Shown: positions 59,016 to 64,000 of the stretch, piece by piece
How positions within the stretch are numbered: the first letter of the stretch is position 1
Layout: every line of letters starts with the position of its first letter
Origin: JADFRG01 sp036986135
Lineage (GTDB): Bacteria; Chloroflexota; Anaerolineae; Anaerolineales; E44-bin32
Direction: 5' to 3'
DNA length: 64,000 bases
NCBI GenBank assembly: GCA_036986135.1
Contig: BTQZ01000001.1
Location: forward strand, 62,001 to 126,000
Position numbers and translations under genes: made by a program
The notes under the pieces: model-generated
The model's input: only the letters and a program-made list of their open reading frames with translations
Told to the model about the DNA's origin: nothing
Database searches by the model: none

Positions 59016-60483
59016 CGGGTGCACTCGTCCTAAGAGTTTCAGTCGCGTGCGGTTTATTTTCGGAAGTGCCAAATTCAACGTACAGGCTGGTTCCTTGCCC
59101 GGGCCGCGATTCTACGGTAAAGGTTCCACCGAGAAGCTGGATCCGTTCCTGCATCCCGTAGAGGCCAAGTCGCTCTTTGGAGGCCAGCACTCGCTCGGGG
59201 TCGAAGCCACAGCCATCATCCTCGATGATTGCCCGAATGGACCCATTGCGCATCTCGAGTAGGACGCTTGCAGAGTTGGCCTCCGCATGGCGGGCGATGT
59301 TGGTGAGCCCCTCTTGGATAATGCGGTACAGGGCAATCTCGACGGCTGGGGGAAGCCGCCGGCTGCTCAGGCCACGGATCGCCAGGTCGACCGGAACACG
59401 AGTGCGCTGCTCGTATTCGGACACATAGCGCTCAAGGGCAGCCGCCAGTCCAAGGTCGTCCAGGACGCTGGGGCGGAGCTCTCTGGAAAGATTGTGTACG
59501 TTGTCGAGCGTTCGGGCGGCGATGCTGCGGAGCTCGGCTGCCTGAGCCTTCACAACTGGTTCCGGGCAGGCCTCCATCAGAGTCCTGAGCCCGAGCATCA
59601 GGGAGGTAAGGGCCTGGCCGGTCTCGTCGTGCAGCTCCCGCGCGATTCGCTTCCGCTCGTCCTCCTGCGCCGAGATCACGCTCTCGAGCAGTTGCGCGCG
59701 CAGATGATCGCGTTCTGCGCGCTCCAGTTCGGCTTTTCTGAGCTTCGCGATCATCTCGTTGAAGGCTTCGGCCAGCGCCCCGATTTCATCGTCTGCCCAT
59801 TTCTTAACTCGTTGATTCAAATCGCCGAGGCCGACCGCTTCGGTTGCTCGGACCAGAGAAAGGATCGGCCGCGTCAGGATCCAGGTCAGGAACCCCGCGG
59901 CCGCCACCCCGACGATCGAAACCATCAGAGTGGTTGCTAGGAGCTGCGTAGTGACCGTTGCCAACGCCTGCTCAAGCCCCACTTCGGAGAGCCCAACACG
60001 AGCGATGCCCGCCCGGCCGTCGAGAACCGGCACGGCGGTGTCCCAGACAACTCCTTCGGTCGTGCGCACCGGAACGGTTTGCTGGGATTCACAGTCCGCA
60101 CACTCGTTGGCCTCGATCAAACCGCGCGGGAATCCGACTCCGAAGGTGTGTGTGACCAATTGCTGATCGGCATCTAAGATGAAGGCGTAGCGGAGGTCGG
60201 CGTGGTTGGCCTGGGTATCTTGAAGCAATCGGTACAAGGCGTAAAGGTCGTTGATTAAGATCGGATCCGAGGCGCGGGACGCGACATCGCGGGCGATGGA
60301 AAGACTCTGAGCCTGGAGCTGGACCTGCATGCTACGACGCAACGCGCTGCGAACCTGCAGTGTCACACCGACGCCGAGAAGGAGCATCAAAGGGAGAACG
60401 ATTCCAAGGATCTTGGTCCGGATGCTTACCGCCCCAGCGACAGCCCAAATTCGGGCAGCCAGCGGTCGAAGGTGCAGCCTCAC
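59008..60483 (-). CDS. NarX-like sensor histidine kinase
   Basis: 491 residues. TM1 is at ~22-43 and a periplasmic sensor at ~44-180. TM2 is at ~181-203, then HAMP, then a HisKA_3 dimerisation domain with RIARELHDETGQAL (His285). The HATPase domain contains QEGLTNIARHAEAN, EDDGCGF and GLYGMQERI. The periplasmic domain has a Cys pair in ECADCE (128, 131), not a heme motif. GTG overlaps the upstream gene (GTGA). It probably senses through the PhnD-like lipoprotein. Confidence 0.93.
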   Translation of the reverse strand: MRLHLRPLAARIWAVAGAVSIRTKILGIVLPLMLLLGVGVTLQVRSALRRSMQVQLQAQSLSIARDVASRASDPILINDLYALYRLLQDTQANHADLRYAFILDADQQLVTHTFGVGFPRGLIEANECADCESQQTVPVRTTEGVVWDTAVPVLDGRAGIARVGLSEVGLEQALATVTTQLLATTLMVSIVGVAAAGFLTWILTRPILSLVRATEAVGLGDLNQRVKKWADDEIGALAEAFNEMIAKLRKAELERAERDHLRAQLLESVISAQEDERKRIARELHDETGQALTSLMLGLRTLMEACPEPVVKAQAAELRSIAARTLDNVHNLSRELRPSVLDDLGLAAALERYVSEYEQRTRVPVDLAIRGLSSRRLPPAVEIALYRIIQEGLTNIARHAEANSASVLLEMRNGSIRAIIEDDGCGFDPERVLASKERLGLYGMQERIQLLGGTFTVESRPGQGTSLYVEFGTSENKPHATETLRTSAPGA

Positions 60484-61403
60484 GGCTGCTCCCTCGGGAA
60501 GGCCTGCACCTGACTGGCAAGTTCATGCACCGAATCGTAGGCGCTCGCATCAATCAGCGTGAATTCGTCGATGTCCAGTTCCGCCAGCGCGAGGCGCCCC
60601 TGCGGACTCTCGTCCATTTCAAGAAAGATCTTGAGCAACTCAGCACGAAGCTGGGGACGGATCCCAGGGCTTACGACGATTGGAGGGATCCCGAACGGAG
60701 GAGAGCGGTGGATCACCCGCACGCGCTCTCCAATCTCCGGGCTGCGAGCGATTGTATAGTCCAGAACCAGGCTGTCCACAGCGGCCGCATCCGCCAGTCC
60801 CTCGGCGACGGCTCGTATAGCTTCGTCGTGGCTGTAGGTGAAGAAAGTTCGATCGAAGAAGCCGCTTGGGGTCTCGCCAAGCTCCTGCACCAGGAAAGTC
60901 GGATACAGCCGGCCGGAATTCGACATCGGGTCGGTAAATGCAAAAACCGCCCCGCGCAACTGATCCATTGAGGTAACGGGGCTTTCTGATGGGACGATGA
61001 GCTCGGAGTAGTAGACGGTCTCGCCGTGCACCCGAGGGGCCACGAGCAACTGCATGTCAAACGAGTCATGCCCTGCGACGTAGGCGCTGCTGCACACAAA
61101 AGCTAGATCTACCTCGCCCCGACGGACAAGGTCGTTTATCTCTGCGTAATTCCGCCCTTGGACGAGATCGACCGGGCGCTGCAGCTTCTGGCTCATATAC
61201 TCGAGCAGCGGTGTATAGCTTTCTAGGGTTGCAGTGGGTGAGATCACATTGGCGATAGCGATGCGTAGCGGGATGATGCCCGTCGGTCGATCGATGGGCA
61301 TTGGTTGGAGCTCGGAAAGATCAATCTCTGCATCGGAAGAGCGCGATGTACAGGCGATCAAAAAGCTTGCAAGCACCAAGGCTAGAAGCGCGCTACGCGG
61401 CAT
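60480..61403 (-). CDS. PhnD-like periplasmic binding lipoprotein (sensor component)
   Basis: 307 residues with lipobox LIAC (Cys18) and a PhnD/TctC-like binding fold: LRIAIANVISPTATLESYTPL, GEVDLAFVCSSAYVAGHD and DPMSNSGRLYPTF. No PhnC or PhnE transporter gene is near. It is translationally linked to a histidine kinase, as AioX-type oxyanion sensors are. Apart from the lipid Cys, Cys104 in FVCSS appears to be the only cysteine. In arsenite-sensing AioX a cysteine in this region is essential; whether this protein binds arsenite, phosphite or another anion is open. Confidence 0.85.
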   Translation of the reverse strand: MPRSALLALVLASFLIACTSRSSDAEIDLSELQPMPIDRPTGIIPLRIAIANVISPTATLESYTPLLEYMSQKLQRPVDLVQGRNYAEINDLVRRGEVDLAFVCSSAYVAGHDSFDMQLLVAPRVHGETVYYSELIVPSESPVTSMDQLRGAVFAFTDPMSNSGRLYPTFLVQELGETPSGFFDRTFFTYSHDEAIRAVAEGLADAAAVDSLVLDYTIARSPEIGERVRVIHRSPPFGIPPIVVSPGIRPQLRAELLKIFLEMDESPQGRLALAELDIDEFTLIDASAYDSVHELASQVQAFPREQP

Positions 61404-61423
61404 GTCTCAAGCTCCAGCGATAG

Positions 61424-61439
61424 TGTGACGTTTATCACA
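61424..61439 (-). promoter_or_regulatory. CRP/FNR-type consensus palindrome before the sensor operon
   Basis: TGTGACGTTTATCACA fits TGTGA-N6-TCACA perfectly. It lies only 21 bases ahead of the PhnD-like start, so it would overlap or follow the start site. It is more likely a repressor site than a class II activator site. Confidence 0.6.
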
Positions 61440-61604
61440 ATCTGGACAAAGTGTGACTGCTCCTGCCGTCCAGCGACATCTGTCAGTTCTGCGTCCTTCT
61501 GTACTCCGTCCGGTCGGGTGTGCCAACCCAGGCTCGGAAGACCGCGGCTGCGCGATTGATACCTGGCGGCCATTGGATTCGGCATCACCAAGTACTGAGG
61601 CAAC

Positions 61605-61635
61605 GGAAAGCCCCCAACCCGATCCGATTGGGGCT
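61605..61635 (-). terminator. Terminator of the heptaheme lipoprotein gene
   Basis: On the minus strand AGCCCCAA pairs with TTGGGGGCT, followed by TTTCC. It sits just downstream of the heptaheme gene and separates it from the sensor operon. Confidence 0.65.
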
Positions 61636-61698
61636 GAGGTCATAAAAACCGCTGTACCTGGCTGGGGGATTCCCAGAGACACTGGTCCCGGGACGGAC

Positions 61699-63447
61699 TT
61701 AGCTGTCCAGCGCCCCGGCCGATATCCAGTCCAGTATGATTTGAACCTTGTCCTCTGGCATCAAGCCGGAAGGAGGCATGATGCCGCCCAGGTTTTGGGC
61801 TCCCAGGATTTTCTGGGCCAATAGACTTGCGGCGGGATCGCCTTGAATCACGACGGGGCCATGATCACCGGTGGTCATCACATCGTCATATGTTGCGGCG
61901 CTCCAGCCTCCGGCTGCTCCATGGCAGATTGCGCACTCGTCCGCCAAGATTGGCAGCACGTCCCCTGAGAAACCGGGAGCAGGTTCAGCGCCTGAGAATC
62001 CGGAACGCATGTAGCTGAGCAAGTCATTCACATCCTGGCCAGTCAGTATCGAATGAAACGATGGCATCTCGCGACCCCCGTTCTGTATCTGGGAGGCGAT
62101 GATCTCATCATTGCGACCATCAAGGAATTCGGCGGAGTTCAGGAGGAAGCCGGCGGTCTTGCGATCTCCCCTCAAACCGTGACATCCAGAGCAGAATTGA
62201 GCAAAAAGCTGTTCCCCGTGAGCCGCCTTCCCCAGACTGGCGCTAGCCCCGGCCTCGACTGTACCCGCACCTACCGTCGAGGGAGCGGTCGCTTCCCAGG
62301 CTCGGATGAAGTCAACCAGCTCAGAGATTTGCTCCGGGGTCAGCAGGCCGAGATCCCCCCAGGACAGCATACTGGTGCCCAGCGTGCCACGCGCGATCCA
62401 TTGCTCGATAGCCGGGTCATCATTGGCTGCCAGGAACTCCCTCGAATTGAGGGGCGGTCCAATCCCGCCGTCGCCGTCCGGACCGTGGCAGCGAGCACAT
62501 ACTCTCGCAAACACCTCTTCTCCACTTAGCACGATGGGCGTCGCGGCGGGCTCAGGGCCTGCGTGCCAGGTCCGCATCAAGGCCAGCAAATCGCTGATGT
62601 CATCCGTGGTCAATACGGCATGGAACGGGGGCATTGCTGAGCTGCCGCCGCGGATTTGACGGGTGAGAGTGACATCATCCAGGCTGCCAACCGCATCTCG
62701 CAGAATGAAGGCTTCTCCGACTGCGGCTTCACCCGTGAAGCCGTGGCAGCCGCTGCAAAACTGTGCAAAGAGGGCTTCACCCTGCTCAGGCTCGCCTGCG
62801 GCGGAGCTTGGCGAATCGGGTGCCAAGATGCCCGGTGATTCAGGAGCGGTCGGTTCCCAGCCGCGGATCATCGCCACCATTTCGTCGATTTGGCGATTCG
62901 TGAGAAGGCCGAGGTCTCCCCAGGCCAGCATCTCTGTCTGGCCCCGACCCCGCATGACCGCCTCCCGTAGCTCTTCATCCGACACGTTCTGCAAGTAGCC
63001 CTTTGTGTTGAGGGCGGGACCAAAGCGCCCCTCGCCGTTCTCGCCATGGCAGCGGGCACACAGGCGCAAATAGAGTTCCGCCCCGCCAAGTTCCGCGCTG
63101 GCCGGCGCGGTGTGACAGCTCTGGCACGTCAGGCTATTGAGCCCGCGATGCGCGTCCGGGATACGAGGCGCGCCACTTACGCCCTGTTTGTGGCACATCA
63201 AACAGTCGCTGCGACCTATCAGGTCGTGAGGGATTTGAGGAATATGCTCAACAGATGCCAATGCATCGCCGCCGAACCTCAGGCTTATGCGCGAGGCGGC
63301 CGCCAATGTTGGGTCGACCGGAGGGGGCTCAAGAGCAGCGGCCGGGATGGCCTCCAAATCCGGCAGCCGCGGTTCACCAAGGCAGGCGGTGAGTATCCAT
63401 GCGGTAATGAGGAGCACGAGCATCGACACAACTTTGCGGGTAATCAT
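61699..63447 (-). CDS. Heptaheme cytochrome c lipoprotein with A-B-A-B domains
   Basis: 582 residues with lipobox LTAC (Cys22). Two hemes come first (CLMCH, CQSCH). Four class I-like domains follow. Domains 1 and 3 share CARCHG...GPxLN and WGDLGLLT; domains 2 and 4 share AQFCSGCHG and MPxFH. The last domain (CAICH) is the shared C-terminal monoheme module, very close to that of the PetD fusion (QIILDWI, AGALD). Start at ATG 63447, overlapping the upstream stop (ATGA). Confidence 0.92.
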   Translation of the reverse strand: MITRKVVSMLVLLITAWILTACLGEPRLPDLEAIPAAALEPPPVDPTLAAASRISLRFGGDALASVEHIPQIPHDLIGRSDCLMCHKQGVSGAPRIPDAHRGLNSLTCQSCHTAPASAELGGAELYLRLCARCHGENGEGRFGPALNTKGYLQNVSDEELREAVMRGRGQTEMLAWGDLGLLTNRQIDEMVAMIRGWEPTAPESPGILAPDSPSSAAGEPEQGEALFAQFCSGCHGFTGEAAVGEAFILRDAVGSLDDVTLTRQIRGGSSAMPPFHAVLTTDDISDLLALMRTWHAGPEPAATPIVLSGEEVFARVCARCHGPDGDGGIGPPLNSREFLAANDDPAIEQWIARGTLGTSMLSWGDLGLLTPEQISELVDFIRAWEATAPSTVGAGTVEAGASASLGKAAHGEQLFAQFCSGCHGLRGDRKTAGFLLNSAEFLDGRNDEIIASQIQNGGREMPSFHSILTGQDVNDLLSYMRSGFSGAEPAPGFSGDVLPILADECAICHGAAGGWSAATYDDVMTTGDHGPVVIQGDPAASLLAQKILGAQNLGGIMPPSGLMPEDKVQIILDWISAGALDS

Positions 63448-64000
63448 GCCGCTCTGGCCTTGAGATAGGTCCATATGCCTGCAAGCGATCCTGCTAAGGC
63501 AGCAATCCCCAAACCCCACAACCAGGGAGAGCCGTCTGAGTCTTCGGCCGCGGACAATGAGCTGCCGCCCCGACCATTCGGCCCACCCACCTGCACAACG
63601 ACCTTCGTGGGAATGGGCGGCGATGTGGGAGCCGGGACACGAGTCGCGTCAGACGGTGGACTCTCGCGACCCAGGACGGTGGCTGCCCACTCCGGTGTCT
63701 TGTCCGCATGGCACAGGTTGCACGCATTGGGCATCCGGTCTTGTCCTCCATATGCAATGCTGAGCGCAGGATCGGGCGGTCTGAAAGTGTGGCTGCGAAT
63801 TTGGAAATCCGTCGGCACGAGCTTTGAGACCTGCGGCATATGACAATCGGTGCATTGGATCCGATCCACAGCCGTTGCCATGAATGGAATGTGCTCGGCG
63901 AGATTCCTGTTGCCCTCGTGGCAAACCAGGCAGCGGTCGTTTCCCACCATGCGCGTCTGGTGATCCGTCTCACCGAGGCTGTGTGAAGTGTGACAGAAGA
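63444..64000 (-). CDS. Multiheme cytochrome c, C-terminal part (runs off the window)
   Basis: The frame is open to the window edge, so the start is outside. The visible part has a partial heme motif (FCHTSHS), then CLVCH, CTDCH (DCHMPQVSK) and CNLCH. A Pro-rich linker and a C-terminal membrane helix (LWGLGIAALAGSLAGIWTYL) follow. It resembles cytochrome c554-like multiheme proteins. It is co-transcribed with the heptaheme lipoprotein by an ATGA overlap. Confidence 0.85.
   Translation of the reverse strand, partial: FCHTSHSLGETDHQTRMVGNDRCLVCHEGNRNLAEHIPFMATAVDRIQCTDCHMPQVSKLVPTDFQIRSHTFRPPDPALSIAYGGQDRMPNACNLCHADKTPEWAATVLGRESPPSDATRVPAPTSPPIPTKVVVQVGGPNGRGGSSLSAAEDSDGSPWLWGLGIAALAGSLAGIWTYLKARAA

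Noticed and set aside
60480..61403. A phosphonate ABC transporter
   Set aside because: Only the binding protein is present; it is fused by overlap to a kinase gene with no PhnC or PhnE partner.

Overview
The window reads as a chromosomal segment of a free-living bacterium with moderately high GC, most likely a member of the Chloroflexota. That placement is an inference from several traits: an S-box (SAM-I) leader on metE, an attenuated leader on a pantothenate operon, small membrane proteins with Thr/Pro-rich linkers, type III pantothenate kinase, and b6f-like heme spacing in the bc-type complexes. No 16S rRNA or other decisive marker is present.

Left part (1-27000) is mostly housekeeping. 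On the minus strand metE and a homocysteine S-methyltransferase sit behind a SAM-I riboswitch. On the plus strand come a cold-shock protein with an acidic repeat tail, rsmI, a phosphoglucose/phosphomannose isomerase, a TolB-like propeller protein, and a coenzyme A cluster (panB-panE-panC-coaX, then EamA, a small membrane protein, both subunits of an aconitase-X enzyme, coaBC) that ends with an iodotyrosine-deiodinase-like flavoprotein. After that are a GT-C-like membrane protein, DUF72, GYD, adenosine-specific kinase, bactofilin, a pair of paralogous membrane proteins, ychF, two M3 peptidases, and isolated tRNA-Leu(CAA) and tRNA-Ser(CGA).

Right part (27000-64000) is a respiratory island with about 60 c-type heme motifs in 37 kb. 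It holds (i) a plus-strand Rieske/cytochrome b operon with two diheme cytochromes; (ii) a decaheme lipoprotein made of two pentaheme halves; (iii) molybdopterin module A (MopB, four-cluster ferredoxin, diheme lipoprotein, TorD, FmdE, CMD protein); (iv) a second bc-type complex in which the PetD half of cytochrome b is fused to seven c-type hemes, with PetB, Rieske and a NapC-like nonaheme protein; (v) a b561-type cytochrome fused to cytochrome c, with a nonaheme partner; (vi) an octaheme lipoprotein with a collagen-like stalk; (vii) module B (MopB, ferredoxin, NrfD, small membrane protein, TorD, FmdE); (viii) a three-component sensor (PhnD-like lipoprotein, NarX-like kinase, NarL-like regulator); and (ix) a heptaheme lipoprotein and a further multiheme protein cut by the window edge.

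The parts look designed to work together. Modules A and B share gene content and order, but A has a diheme lipoprotein where B has the quinone-reactive NrfD. Four otherwise different proteins (PetD fusion, NapC-like, b561-like, heptaheme lipoprotein) end in the same monoheme domain. GTGA-N6-TCAC-like palindromes of the CRP/FNR type precede most of the respiratory transcription units. I infer one coordinately regulated electron-transfer network around two paralogous molybdoenzymes whose substrate cannot be told from sequence alone.
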